DNA of 64,000 nucleotides from an uncultured Paracoccaceae bacterium (GTDB lineage: Bacteria; Pseudomonadota; Alphaproteobacteria; Rhodobacterales; Rhodobacteraceae): NCBI GenBank assembly GCA_951812615.1, contig CATOSU010000001.1:434001-498000 (forward strand), given 5' to 3'. Under the pieces are notes generated by a model that made no database searches, was not told the DNA's origin, and was given only the letters and a program-made list of their open reading frames with translations. Both the position numbers and the translations under genes were made by a program. Positions 1-9,170 of this stretch are shown piece after piece; position 1 is the stretch's first letter, and each line of letters opens with the position of its first letter.

Positions 1-98
1 CGACACACCGGCTGTCCGAGGAAAGCGCCACCGAACTCGCCCCTCTGCTGGCCAACGGGCTGGCGCGGCGGGCCTACAATCTGGAGACCGAAGCATGA
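1..98 (+). CDS. uxaC: C-terminal end of a probable glucuronate isomerase (partial)
   Basis: An open frame enters from the left edge and stops at 96-98, giving the last 31 residues, which end in LARRAYNLETEA. The stop overlaps the uxuA start in an ATGA junction, so the two genes are translationally coupled. The identity rests mostly on context: UxaC converts glucuronate to fructuronate and is commonly encoded with uxuA and uxuB. The tail resembles the aromatic R-Y-F/N endings of uronate isomerases, but 31 residues cannot prove the family. Confidence 0.5.
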   Translation, partial: THRLSEESATELAPLLANGLARRAYNLETEA

Positions 99-1294
99 AG
101 GAAACCTGGCGCTGGTACGGACCCGGGGACGGTGTCAGCCTGCGTGACATCCGGCAGGCCGGTGCCGCCGGCGTGGTCACATCGCTCTATCACATCACAC
201 CCGGCGAGGTCTGGACGCCCGAGGCGATTGCCGACCGCCTGAAGGACGTGGAAACTCACCCGGACGGATCGCCGAGCGGCCTGACATGGGACGTGGTTGA
301 AAGCCTGCCGGTCAGCGAGGCGATCAAAACCGCCGCATCGGAGCGCGACACCCATATCACCAACTGGTGTGAGAGCCTGGAGAACCTCGCCGCTGCCGGA
401 ATTGAAGTGATCTGCTACAATTTCATGCCGGCCGTGGACTGGACCCGGACCGACCTTGCCCATGCCCGCCCGAATGGTGCGCTTGCGTTGCGGTTTGACA
501 TCGACGTCTTTGCAGCCTTCGACATTCACATCCTTGCCCGGGACGGCGCCGCTGCGGACTATTCCGACGACGTGACCGAAGCGGCGCAAAGGATCGTCGC
601 AACCATGACCGATACCGATAAACGCAGTCTGTCTGCCACGGTTCTGGCCAGCCTGCCGGGCGCGATGGAAAGTTGGGATCTGGATACGTTTCATGCCCAG
701 TTGGCACTATACCGTGATATTGACGCCGACAGGTTGCGCGACCACTTCCGGTACTTCTTCGAGCGGGTTGTCCCGGTGGCCGAACGGCTGGGACTGCGGA
801 TTTGTGCCCATCCCGATGATCCGCCCTGGCCGCTGTTCGGCCTGCCGCGGATCATGTCGACCGAAGCGGACTATCGCTGGCTGGTCAATGCTGTGCCCAG
901 CCCGGCCAACGGCATCACCTTCTGCACAGGAAGTCTGGGCGCCCGGGGCGACAACGACCTGCCGGGCATGATCCGCCGTTTGGGTCGGCATTTTCATTTC
1001 CTGCATCTGAGAAACGTACGTCGCGAGACGGATACGGTGCCGGGGACCTTTTTCGAGGATGATCACCTGGACGGCAGCACGGATATGATCGCGGTCATCC
1101 GGGCCTTGCTGGAAGAGGAAGCGCGCCGGCGGGCCGAAGGCCGGCCGGACGCCGAATTGCCGATGCGACCCGACCACGGACAACAGTTGTTGGATGATCA
1201 GCGGCGCGTTTCTGCGCCGGGCTACCCGGCCATCGGACGGCTCAGGGGGCTGGCGGAATTGCGGGGGGCCGCCCGCGCGCTGGCCGCAACATGA
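95..1294 (+). CDS. uxuA: mannonate dehydratase
   Basis: 399 residues, close to the roughly 394 of E. coli UxuA. The enzyme dehydrates D-mannonate to 2-keto-3-deoxygluconate in cytosolic glucuronate breakdown. Family stretches are visible throughout: WRWYGPGD near the N-terminus, CYNFMPAVDWTRTDL around residue 107-121, CAHPDDPPWPLFGLPR around 237-252, FCTGSLGARGDNDLP around 276-290, HFLHLRNV around 301-308 and MRPDHGQQ near 357-364. The His, Cys and Asp residues in these stretches are the metal-site positions of the xylose-isomerase-like barrel. ATGA overlaps join it to the upstream isomerase end and to the downstream reductase, giving a uxaC-uxuA-uxuB operon. Confidence 0.95.
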   Translation: MKETWRWYGPGDGVSLRDIRQAGAAGVVTSLYHITPGEVWTPEAIADRLKDVETHPDGSPSGLTWDVVESLPVSEAIKTAASERDTHITNWCESLENLAAAGIEVICYNFMPAVDWTRTDLAHARPNGALALRFDIDVFAAFDIHILARDGAAADYSDDVTEAAQRIVATMTDTDKRSLSATVLASLPGAMESWDLDTFHAQLALYRDIDADRLRDHFRYFFERVVPVAERLGLRICAHPDDPPWPLFGLPRIMSTEADYRWLVNAVPSPANGITFCTGSLGARGDNDLPGMIRRLGRHFHFLHLRNVRRETDTVPGTFFEDDHLDGSTDMIAVIRALLEEEARRRAEGRPDAELPMRPDHGQQLLDDQRRVSAPGYPAIGRLRGLAELRGAARALAAT

Positions 1295-2715
1295 GTTACC
1301 GGCGATCCGGGCTACGCGGCAATCTGAAGACGGGGATCCTGCATTTCGGGCTGGGGGCTTTTCACCGCGCGCATCAGGCACCATTCACCGAAGACGCAAT
1401 CGATGCTTCGGGCGGCGATTGGGGGATCGAAGCCGTTGCGATGCGTTCACCTGAACTCGTGGACGCACTGGCAGGTCAGGATAATCGGTACACGCTGATC
1501 GAGCAGCACCCGGATGGCCAACAAGCGCGGGAGATTTCGGTGATCCGGGCGGCGCATGTTTTGCCGCGAAGTCCGTGGGCGGTGATTGGCCGGATGGCGG
1601 ATCCGGCCATTCAGGTGGTCACGATCACGGTGACGGAAAAGGGTTACGGGGTGCGCCCCGGAACCGGTGAACTGGATGAATCGCATCCGGCCATAGCCAA
1701 TGATCTGTCCGCAACCGGGCATCCCGAGGGGTTATTGGGCGTGCTCTGTGCCGGGTTGCAGGCGCGGCAGGCTGCCGGATTGGCCGGGCTGTCGGTCCTG
1801 TCCTGTGACAACCTGCCGTCCAACGGACAGACCCTGCGAAACGCACTTCTTCAGTTTTCGCAGCGCAAAAACGGGGACGTGACCCGATGGATCGCGGACA
1901 GCTGCACTTTTCCCGATAGCATGGTGGACCGGATCACACCCGCAGCAACGAAAAAAACGATGGCCCTGGCAGGGGAACTGAGCGGGCATGCGGATATCGC
2001 CGCGGTGGAAACCGAACCGTTTTTGCAATGGGTTATCGAGGACCGGTTTGCCGGGCCAAGGCCGGACTGGGCGGCAACAGGCGTTCAGATCGTGCCGGAT
2101 GTGGCACCCTATGAATTGATGAAACTGCGAATGCTGAACGGCGCCCATTCCATGATTGCCTATCTCGGAACCTGTGCCGGACTGACATCCGTGCGCGACG
2201 TGATGGCGATACCGGAACTGATGCGGCTGGTCCGGGTCCATATGCACGCTGCGGCAGAGACATTGCCGGAGGTGCCGGGATTGGAACCCGGCGCGTATGC
2301 CGACGCTCTGGTCACCCGGTTTGAAAACCCGGCGATCGATCACCGCTGTCTTCAGATCGCGATGGACGGCAGTCAGAAAATGCCGCAGCGGTTGTTCTTC
2401 GCAGCGGCCGAGCGGCTGCAAAGAGAGGTGGGGGTGGAAACATTCGCCTTTGCCACGGCCTGCTGGCTGCACCACGTCGAACGCAGCGGCGCCGATGCGT
2501 TGAACGATCCAATGGCGGCAGATCTTCTAAGGGCCATAGCCGGCGCGGATGCGCGGGCTTCGGTCGTTGCGGTCGGATCGCTGCCGGGCATCGCGGAGAC
2601 GCGGCTGTTCGAACACCCGGACTGGATCGAAGGCGTGGCATCGGCACTGACAATGGTGCGCGACCACGGAGCGTTGGCGACCGCTCGTCGCTCCCTTACG
2701 GGCGCTTCTCGCTGA
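1291..2715 (+). CDS. uxuB: fructuronate reductase / mannitol dehydrogenase family oxidoreductase
   Basis: 474 residues of the polyol-specific long-chain dehydrogenase family. The N-terminal half has the nucleotide-binding segment GLGAFHRAHQA (about 22-32), VTEKGYG and LSCDNLPSNG. The C-terminal half has KLRMLNGAHSMIAYLG, which carries the catalytic Lys-Asn-His pattern of the family. It starts in an ATGA overlap with uxuA. Next to a mannonate dehydratase the likely reaction is NADH-dependent interconversion of fructuronate and mannonate (UxuB). Mannitol or tagaturonate specificity cannot be excluded from sequence alone. Confidence 0.88.
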   Translation: MSYRRSGLRGNLKTGILHFGLGAFHRAHQAPFTEDAIDASGGDWGIEAVAMRSPELVDALAGQDNRYTLIEQHPDGQQAREISVIRAAHVLPRSPWAVIGRMADPAIQVVTITVTEKGYGVRPGTGELDESHPAIANDLSATGHPEGLLGVLCAGLQARQAAGLAGLSVLSCDNLPSNGQTLRNALLQFSQRKNGDVTRWIADSCTFPDSMVDRITPAATKKTMALAGELSGHADIAAVETEPFLQWVIEDRFAGPRPDWAATGVQIVPDVAPYELMKLRMLNGAHSMIAYLGTCAGLTSVRDVMAIPELMRLVRVHMHAAAETLPEVPGLEPGAYADALVTRFENPAIDHRCLQIAMDGSQKMPQRLFFAAAERLQREVGVETFAFATACWLHHVERSGADALNDPMAADLLRAIAGADARASVVAVGSLPGIAETRLFEHPDWIEGVASALTMVRDHGALATARRSLTGASR

Positions 2716-2851
2716 ATGGGCAGCCCGACCTTTGGGCACCGCTTGGCACCCGGCGGCGTCATGCGATATCAGACCGCAGGCCCGGCGGCGCGTTTCAGCG
2801 CCCGGACACAGCGGCACACCGATGCCCAACAGCCTGAAAGGGAGGCTCAGC

Positions 2852-3235
2852 ATGGACAGTTTCGCCGGTGGTTGCCTGTGTGGCAAGGTGAGGTTCGAAG
2901 CGGCGGGGCAGCCCTTGCGCGTCGGCCTCTGCCATTGCCTTGACTGTCGCAAGCATCACGGGGCGCTATTTTATGCCGCCGCGATCTTTGCCGACACCGC
3001 CGTGACTGTCACCGGAGAGACCCGCGAGTACAACGGGCGCAATTTCTGCCCCACCTGCGGATCTTCCGTTTTCGCGCGCAGTCCAGGCGAAACGGAGCTT
3101 CATCTGGGCGCGCTGGACCTGCCGGACAGGTTCAAACCGGACTATGAAAGCTGGATCCGGCACCGTGAAAGCTGGCTCCCGCTGTTTCCCGTCGCAACAA
3201 GATACCAAACCGACCGGCCGTCAGCCAAGGACTGA
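2852..3235 (+). CDS. GFA family (glutathione-dependent formaldehyde-activating-like) zinc protein
   Basis: 127 residues. The start at 2852 is chosen because GGAGG lies at 2841-2845, six bases upstream; the longer open frame beginning at 2732 has no such site. The zinc-binding cysteines of the GFA fold are all visible: GGCLCGKVRF at the N-terminus, CHCLDCRKHHG around 28-38 and CPTCGSSVFA in the middle. Despite the family name most members have no proven activity, so the substrate is unknown. Its 3' end overlaps the convergent FAD oxidoreductase gene by 15 bases. It may be a separate unit, since 136 bases separate it from uxuB. Confidence 0.85.
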   Translation: MDSFAGGCLCGKVRFEAAGQPLRVGLCHCLDCRKHHGALFYAAAIFADTAVTVTGETREYNGRNFCPTCGSSVFARSPGETELHLGALDLPDRFKPDYESWIRHRESWLPLFPVATRYQTDRPSAKD

Positions 3236-4528
3236 GAAACTCGACTCCTCGTTGATTGCCCGCCTGCGCGAATAGAACCCGACGTCGATCTTCTGCCCGA
3301 TATAAGGCAGCGTGAATTGCAGCGGGGATACGTCGTGGTCGTTGCCGGCTTCGCAATATGCCACCAGCGCCGCCATCATCTTGCCGGCAATCGGGGCGTT
3401 CTTGTACTGATTTCCGGACGTACCGCAGGCCATATAGAAGCCGGGCAGGGCCGATTTGTCGTAAATCGGAATCCAGTCAGTCGATGCATCATAGAGATCA
3501 ACCACACCGCGGGTCAGTGACGGGATGCCCAGCGAGGGCACACGCTGGGCATAGCGCATGGCCTGCGTCGTCCACTGATCCGTGAATTCGCGGTTGTACG
3601 TGACATCATCATCGGCCCATTGGTGCGGATCGCATTCGGGATCTTCGGAACCGACAAGGATGTGATTGCCATGTTCAGGCCGAACGTAGCAGGCGATGTC
3701 GCTGTCGGACACGATGGTCCCGTTCTGCTCGAAATCGAAGCCCGCGGGGCTGGGCACATGCACAACCTCCTGCCGCAGGGGGCGGGTTTCGATCGTCATG
3801 TCCTCCAGAACCCCGGCCATGCGGTTGACGATGGAGGACCCCGGGCCGGCGACATTTATCACCACAGGTGCGTTCAACTCGGTCCCGTCCTTCAGCTTCA
3901 CACCCGAAACGCGGCCGCTCTCTTGCAGGATTTTCACCACCTCGGCACCGGTCCGCACCTTTGCGCCATGTTGCCGGGCCGCTGCCATCAGGTTCTGCGC
4001 GCTGAAGGCCGGATCGGTCACGTAGCCGCCGTTTGGCCAGAACACCGCGCCGCCCATCTTTGCGCCGTTCGGCTTGCCGAATTCGGGATCGTCCATGCGT
4101 TTGGCCGGGGCATAGCTGTCGAGCGCGTAGATCGGCAGTTTCTCCAGCACCTGCTCCGGGCTCAACTCGTCGAACGGACAGCCCAGTTCGGCCGAGTATT
4201 TCATGTGTTTTTCGAGATGTCCGTTGGCCTCTGTCTTCATCACCAGACACCCGACCTCGCGGAACTGGGCAATGTCGTCGGTGTCCGGCAGGCCGAGATA
4301 GTCCTTCCAATCGCGCCAGTAATGGTACCCTTCCCAGGCGAAGGCCGTGCCGTCGAAGGTCGAATAGTGCATGCGTATGATGGCACAGGAACCGGCGGTA
4401 GAGCCGTGCCCGACCTGCGCGTTGCGGTCGAGCGAAAGGGTTTTCCATCCGGCTTTGGCCAGTTCGAACGCCACTGCAGCGCCGATCACGCCGGTGCCGA
4501 TGATGATCGCATCAGCGGTCTGGGTCAT
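3221..4528 (-). CDS. FAD-dependent oxidoreductase (DAO/sarcosine-oxidase-like)
   Basis: 435 residues. The N-terminus carries the Rossmann FAD motif IIIGTGVIGAAVAFELAKAG (about 8-27), followed by an acidic residue at the strand end and by HGSTAGSCAIIRMHYS, matching the family segment that contacts FAD. NVAGPGSS in the middle and CGTSGNQYKNAPIAGKMMA near the C-terminus close the flavin site. Members oxidise secondary or tertiary amines such as sarcosine or dimethylglycine, or D-amino acids. It is the last gene of a four-gene minus-strand unit with ATGA overlaps, behind a DMGDH-like enzyme, an MttB homologue and a TetR regulator, so a methylated-amine intermediate is the likely substrate. The exact substrate is not readable. 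Confidence 0.85.
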   Translation of the reverse strand: MTQTADAIIIGTGVIGAAVAFELAKAGWKTLSLDRNAQVGHGSTAGSCAIIRMHYSTFDGTAFAWEGYHYWRDWKDYLGLPDTDDIAQFREVGCLVMKTEANGHLEKHMKYSAELGCPFDELSPEQVLEKLPIYALDSYAPAKRMDDPEFGKPNGAKMGGAVFWPNGGYVTDPAFSAQNLMAAARQHGAKVRTGAEVVKILQESGRVSGVKLKDGTELNAPVVINVAGPGSSIVNRMAGVLEDMTIETRPLRQEVVHVPSPAGFDFEQNGTIVSDSDIACYVRPEHGNHILVGSEDPECDPHQWADDDVTYNREFTDQWTTQAMRYAQRVPSLGIPSLTRGVVDLYDASTDWIPIYDKSALPGFYMACGTSGNQYKNAPIAGKMMAALVAYCEAGNDHDVSPLQFTLPYIGQKIDVGFYSRRRAINEESSFSVLG

Positions 4529-5196
4529 GTGGTTTCCTCCGTCCAGTAGCGCCGCGCATAGGCGGCGAAGTCCTCAACTTCTCCGGGCCGGGCCGGTTGG
4601 CCGGTGAAGATCAGCAGGTAGTGCGAAACACGCGACATGCGTTCGTCGACGGTTTCGCCAAGCTGTGCAAGATCATATCCGATCTGCATGTAATACAGCG
4701 CGCGGGCACGGGTGGCGGCCTCTTCCGCCGGATAATCATAGCGCACAAACATCGCAGTAAGCGCCGCCAGCCGTTCCGTGTCGGACAAATCGAGCGCGCG
4801 ACGCACCTTTCCGGCGCGCCTGGCCCAGTCGCGAATGGCGAAATCCAGCGCCGTATCGAACAGCCGCCCGTTGGCGACACAATGCCAGACGTTGAGCACC
4901 GCCGCGGTGATGGACGGCGCGGTTTTTTCCGCCTGACCGATGAACGCAGCTGTGTTTGTGGCGCGCCATTGCGCGAGCAATGCGTCAAGCAGATCCTGCC
5001 GGGATTTGAAGTACCAATAGAACGAAGACCGCGACACGCCCATCCGTTCAGCCAGCGCCAGCACCTTGACCTGCTCCACACCGTCGCTGACCAGAACGTC
5101 GAGCGCGAGGTTGAGCCAGTCCTGCCGCGTGACCTTGACGTTGCCGGACAATGGCTCTGCCTCGGGGTCGTCGCGATGGAGCAGCGGGCCGGTCAT
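4525..5196 (-). CDS. TetR/AcrR family transcriptional regulator
   Basis: 223 residues. The N-terminal DNA-binding domain (about 22-70) shows the classic pattern ending GVSRSSFYWYFKSRQDLLDAL; the rest is an all-helical ligand-binding domain. The ATG at 5196 shares its A with the TGA of the MttB gene (TGATG), so translation is coupled; a TTG codon directly upstream at 5199 is a less likely start. Being inside the methylated-amine operon, it probably controls that operon, and an imperfect palindrome at 9171-9188 over the predicted transcription start is the best operator candidate. The ligand is unknown; betaine, dimethylglycine or sarcosine are reasonable guesses. Confidence 0.88.
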   Translation of the reverse strand: MTGPLLHRDDPEAEPLSGNVKVTRQDWLNLALDVLVSDGVEQVKVLALAERMGVSRSSFYWYFKSRQDLLDALLAQWRATNTAAFIGQAEKTAPSITAAVLNVWHCVANGRLFDTALDFAIRDWARRAGKVRRALDLSDTERLAALTAMFVRYDYPAEEAATRARALYYMQIGYDLAQLGETVDERMSRVSHYLLIFTGQPARPGEVEDFAAYARRYWTEETT

Positions 5197-6728
5197 CAAC
5201 TTACCGGCGGAGCGCCGCCCTCCTCGGTGCGTTTGGCAATGAAATCCTGAAGGGCGCCGAAGCGGCCGGGATCGTGCGCCGGCGGTTCAAACTCCGACAG
5301 GATACGCTTCCAGATGCCGGTTGCGCGGGTCTGGGCATCCTGAGCACCGTTTTCTGACCAAGTGCCGTAATTGGACCAGTCCCAGCTGACCGGTTCCCAG
5401 AATTCGGTCTGATACCTTTCCATCGTGTGCTGCGCGCCGAAGAAATGTCCGCCGGGCTGAACCTCGCGCAGTGCATCAAGGCCGATGGCATCGTCATCCG
5501 CTGCTGCCGCGGTGCAAAGCTCGGCGAATGTGTTCACCATGTCCATGTCGGTGATCAGCTTTTCATACCCGACGGTCAGCCCGCCTTCGAGCCAGCCGGC
5601 AGCATGAATGACCACGGTGGCCCCGGCCAGAACCGCGCCCCAGCCGCTGATCTCTGTTTCATGCGCGGCCTGCGCATCGGCGAGGTTCGCAGCAGACCCA
5701 GCAGCGCAGCGCCACGGCAGACCGATAAGCCGGGCAAGCTGACCCGCGCCAAGGCTGGCCTTGACCTGTTCCGGGGTGCCGAATGCAGGCGCCCCGGATT
5801 TCATGTCCACGTTGGATGTGAACGTCCCATATGTGACCGGCGCACCGGGCCGGGCGAGCTGGGTCAGTGTGATCGCGGCCAGCGCCTCGGCATGAGACAG
5901 GGTAAGCGCGCCGGCAACCGTGATCGGGGCCATCGCGCCCATCAGTGTGAAGGGGGTCACGATGATCGGCTGGCCGTAGCGGGCGAAATCGATAAGCCCC
6001 TGTGCCATCGGGATATCGATCTGACGCGGAGAATTGGTGTTGACGATGGTATAGACCTGCGGCTGGTCGAGAAACTCGTCGTCCGAAACACCGCGGAAAT
6101 CCCGGATCATTTCGAAACAGTCCAAAGTTTGCGGCGTGCCGCGGGCATAGGCAAAAATGACCTTGTCGGTCTGGGTCAGCGCGACCTCGGTCATCGAATA
6201 GTGGCGCAGATGTATCGGCACGTCCTGCGGCTCCACCAACGGCGGCACGATCTGCAAGGCGTCAAAATGCTGAGTCAGCTGAACAAGTTCGCGAAAATCG
6301 GTCAGATTTCCGGGACGGCGTCCACGGTCGAGATCGGTTGCGTGGGGCGCGCCGGCACCGGGCTGAAACGTCAGCCGGCCCAGCTCAAGCGTCACGTCCC
6401 GATCGCGCGTGGCACCATGAAGCGTGAAGGATTTCGGCGCTGTGGAAAGCGCGGCCTCGACAATGTCGCGTCCGATATGGATCATGTCATCGTCAACCTG
6501 CCGCGCGCCGGCTTTCAAAAACAGCGCCCGTGCTTCCGGCAACAGAACTTTAATTCCCAGTTCCTCAAGCACCTGCAGGGCGGTCCGGTGGATTGCCTCG
6601 ACCCGGTCGTCGGTAAAGGCACCGGCCGGAGGGAAGGGATTGCGCAGATTGCGGTAGTCGACCTTGCGGGTCACGGGCGCAGCGTCAACGCCGCGCCGCC
6701 GTCCGCGCCGGGTTGGCTTCGCGCTCAT
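5196..6728 (-). CDS. MttB-family methyltransferase (trimethylamine methyltransferase family, no pyrrolysine)
   Basis: 510 residues of the MttB superfamily. The frame runs through without an internal TAG, so this is a non-pyrrolysine member, like the glycine-betaine methyltransferases. Visible family stretches are FRELVQLTQHFDAL, VNTNSPRQIDIPMAQGL, TPFTLMGAMAPITVAGAL, YGTFTSNVDMKSGAPAFG and PGGHFFGAQHTMERY. Such proteins move a methyl group from a quaternary amine to a corrinoid protein. No corrinoid protein or corrinoid:THF methyltransferase is encoded nearby, so the acceptor must come from elsewhere. Its start overlaps the upstream DMGDH-like gene (ATGA), which would act on the demethylated product if glycine betaine is the substrate (inference). 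Confidence 0.87.
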   Translation of the reverse strand: MSAKPTRRGRRRGVDAAPVTRKVDYRNLRNPFPPAGAFTDDRVEAIHRTALQVLEELGIKVLLPEARALFLKAGARQVDDDMIHIGRDIVEAALSTAPKSFTLHGATRDRDVTLELGRLTFQPGAGAPHATDLDRGRRPGNLTDFRELVQLTQHFDALQIVPPLVEPQDVPIHLRHYSMTEVALTQTDKVIFAYARGTPQTLDCFEMIRDFRGVSDDEFLDQPQVYTIVNTNSPRQIDIPMAQGLIDFARYGQPIIVTPFTLMGAMAPITVAGALTLSHAEALAAITLTQLARPGAPVTYGTFTSNVDMKSGAPAFGTPEQVKASLGAGQLARLIGLPWRCAAGSAANLADAQAAHETEISGWGAVLAGATVVIHAAGWLEGGLTVGYEKLITDMDMVNTFAELCTAAAADDDAIGLDALREVQPGGHFFGAQHTMERYQTEFWEPVSWDWSNYGTWSENGAQDAQTRATGIWKRILSEFEPPAHDPGRFGALQDFIAKRTEEGGAPPVS

Positions 6729-9130
6729 CCCCGCATGGCCTTGCCTTCCGGGTCATAGGGCGACGGGGCGATCACCGTCGCCGGACGTTCCACCCCAACC
6801 ACATGAACACTGAGCGCGGTGCCCGGCTCGGCTTGTTCCCGGTCAATCAGTGCCATGGCCAGCGACTTACCGGTGTAATGGCCATACGCGCCGGAGGTCA
6901 CAAACCCAACTTTCTCACCGTCCGCCCAGACCGGTTCATAGCCCGAGGCATCCGCATCCAGCGCATCGATATCCAATGTCACCTGAACCTGCGCCGGTCC
7001 GTTGCCGTCACGCTCTGCAATCGCAGCTTCCCGGCCAATGAAATCGCCCTTGTCCCACGCAATCCAGCGGTCCATGGCCGTCATGCCCGGGGTCCGGTCC
7101 TGCGTGAATTCAGCCGACCAGATGCCAAAGCTCTTTTCGATCCGGGTCGACAGCATCGCGTTGAAACCAACCTCGCGGATACTCTCCTCGGCTCCGGTCT
7201 CCAGCAGCAGGCGGCGCAGGCCGATATGATCGCCATAGCGGCAGTTGATCTCGTACCCCATCTCCCCTGTCACGGACATCCGCGCAACATGCGCCCCGGC
7301 AAGACCGATGTCATAGCGGCCGCAGCCCATGAATTTCAGACCGGAGATGTCTTGTTCAGCCACCCTTTCGATCACCGCGCGGGATTTCGGGCCAACGAGT
7401 CCGAAGCCGCAGATTTCTTCGCCGAGGTCGCGGACGGTGACGCCGTCGGTCAGATGATCGTTAAACCACCGCATGTGCCAGGCGCGCAGATAGTAAGATC
7501 CCATGATCCACCAGGTTCCGTCACCCCAGTTCAACAGCGTCAGGTCCCCCTTGAGGCTACCGGTTTCGCTGAGCATCACGGCCAGCCGCGCGCGGCCCGG
7601 CGCAGGCAGTTTGGTGGCAAACAGGTTGTCGAGCCACGCCTCGGCATTGGGGCCGGACACCTCGTAACGGGAGAACCCCGTGATATCGAGCAGGCCGACG
7701 CCTTCGCGGATCACCCTGCATTCCTCCGCCACGATATCATGGGCGTTAGAGCGGCGCAGGGTCGGTGTTTCCTCGAACCCCGACGGTGCGAAGTAGAGCG
7801 GTGTTTCAAGATCCCAGCTGTTGCCCCATTTGCAGCCCGCTGCCGTCATCGCGTCATGGGCGGGAGCCATCTTCAGCGGGCGGCCCGCCGGAAGCTGTTC
7901 GTTCGGATAGGTCATCACGAAGCGGCGTGAATAAAACTGTCCGGTGGTTTCGCGGATATAGCGCTTGTTCTCGGCGAAGGCGCCATACCGGGCGACGTCC
8001 ATCGACCACGCATCGGCCTCGGGCTCGCCCTCGATCATCCATTCCGCCAGCGTTTTGCCGACGCCGCCGCCCTGCAGGAAACCCGCCATCACAGCGCAGG
8101 CGCACCAGTAACCGTTTTTGCCCTGCACCGGACCAACCAGCGGGTTGCCGTCAGGCGAGAAGGTGAAGGCACCGTTGACCCATGTCTTGATGCCGACATC
8201 CTGAATTGACGGGTAGCGTTCGAACCCCAGCGTCAGTTCGTTTTCGATCCGGTCGAGCTGTTCCTGAAACAGCTCTTCGCCGTAGTTCCACGGTGCCCCA
8301 TCCATGGCCCAGTGTTCATGGTCGATCTCGTAGATACCGACCAGAACGCCCTGCTGGTCCTGCCGCATATAGGTGAAACCCTCGAGGTCCACGGTCATGG
8401 GCATTTCGAAATCGGCTGCGGCGACCTCGGGCACACTGTCAGTCACAAGGTAATGATGCTTCAGCGGCGAAACCGGCAATTCAATCCCTGCCATGCGCCC
8501 GACCTGCTTGGCCCAGAGGCCGCCGGCATTGACCACATGCTCGCAGGTGATCGTGCCCTTGTCGGTGACGACCTGCCAGCCGTCGGCGGTCTGGATCAGT
8601 TCCTCTACCTTGGTTTCTTCGAAATACTCTGCCCCGCGCTTCTTCGCGGCAGTGGCATAGGCCTGTACGGTTCCGGTCGTGTCGATACAGCCTTCGCGGT
8701 CGGCCCACATGGCACCCAGCACGCCATCGGTTGACATGATCGGGCAGCGCCGCTGCGCCTCTTCCGGCGTTATCAGTTCGCAATCGTCGATGCCGATGGA
8801 CTGAAAGATGCGATAGTTGGATTGCAGCCACTCCCAACGCTCGGGCGTTCCCGCCAGCGTCAGTCCCCCGGTCATGTGCAGGCCGATATTTTGACCCGAT
8901 TCCTTTTCGATCTCGGACAACAGGTCGATGGTATAAGCCTGCAGCGCGGCCATATTCGGATCCGCGTTCAACGCGTGAATGCCGCCGGCCGCATGCCAGG
9001 AGGACCCGGAAGCCAGCCGCCGACGCTCCAGCATGACCACATCGGTCCAGCCAAGCTTGGCAAGATGATACAGCACCGACGATCCGACAACGCCACCGCC
9101 GATGACCACAACACGATACTGCGATTTCAT
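6725..9130 (-). CDS. dimethylglycine dehydrogenase-like FAD oxidoreductase with aminomethyltransferase (GcvT) domain
   Basis: 801 residues. The start at 9130 is preferred over in-frame codons further upstream because a GGGGAGAGG ribosome site lies just before it. Residues 1-370 form a DAO-type flavoprotein: VVIGGGVVGSSVLYHLAKLG at 8-27, then SGSSWHAAGG at 41-50, where His46 matches the histidine that holds FAD covalently in DMGDH. Residues from about 420 to the end form the GcvT-like folate domain (LDITGFSRYEVSGPNAEAWL, VTSGAYGHYTGKSLAMALI). The family oxidatively demethylates dimethylglycine or sarcosine and passes the one-carbon unit to tetrahydrofolate. It is the first gene of the four-gene operon. 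Confidence 0.88.
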   Translation of the reverse strand: MKSQYRVVVIGGGVVGSSVLYHLAKLGWTDVVMLERRRLASGSSWHAAGGIHALNADPNMAALQAYTIDLLSEIEKESGQNIGLHMTGGLTLAGTPERWEWLQSNYRIFQSIGIDDCELITPEEAQRRCPIMSTDGVLGAMWADREGCIDTTGTVQAYATAAKKRGAEYFEETKVEELIQTADGWQVVTDKGTITCEHVVNAGGLWAKQVGRMAGIELPVSPLKHHYLVTDSVPEVAAADFEMPMTVDLEGFTYMRQDQQGVLVGIYEIDHEHWAMDGAPWNYGEELFQEQLDRIENELTLGFERYPSIQDVGIKTWVNGAFTFSPDGNPLVGPVQGKNGYWCACAVMAGFLQGGGVGKTLAEWMIEGEPEADAWSMDVARYGAFAENKRYIRETTGQFYSRRFVMTYPNEQLPAGRPLKMAPAHDAMTAAGCKWGNSWDLETPLYFAPSGFEETPTLRRSNAHDIVAEECRVIREGVGLLDITGFSRYEVSGPNAEAWLDNLFATKLPAPGRARLAVMLSETGSLKGDLTLLNWGDGTWWIMGSYYLRAWHMRWFNDHLTDGVTVRDLGEEICGFGLVGPKSRAVIERVAEQDISGLKFMGCGRYDIGLAGAHVARMSVTGEMGYEINCRYGDHIGLRRLLLETGAEESIREVGFNAMLSTRIEKSFGIWSAEFTQDRTPGMTAMDRWIAWDKGDFIGREAAIAERDGNGPAQVQVTLDIDALDADASGYEPVWADGEKVGFVTSGAYGHYTGKSLAMALIDREQAEPGTALSVHVVGVERPATVIAPSPYDPEGKAMRG

Positions 9131-9170
9131 GACCTCTCCCCTTGTCGAAACGCGCTCCCGAGACTCATCT

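Noticed and set aside
3620-4549. Open frame on the plus strand opposite the FAD oxidoreductase
   Set aside because: It mirrors the codon pattern of the real gene on the other strand and has no recognisable domain; a shadow frame.
5196-6728. Pyrrolysine-containing trimethylamine methyltransferase
   Set aside because: The frame has no internal TAG and no pyl genes are in view, so it is a non-pyrrolysine MttB homologue; trimethylamine is not the likely substrate.
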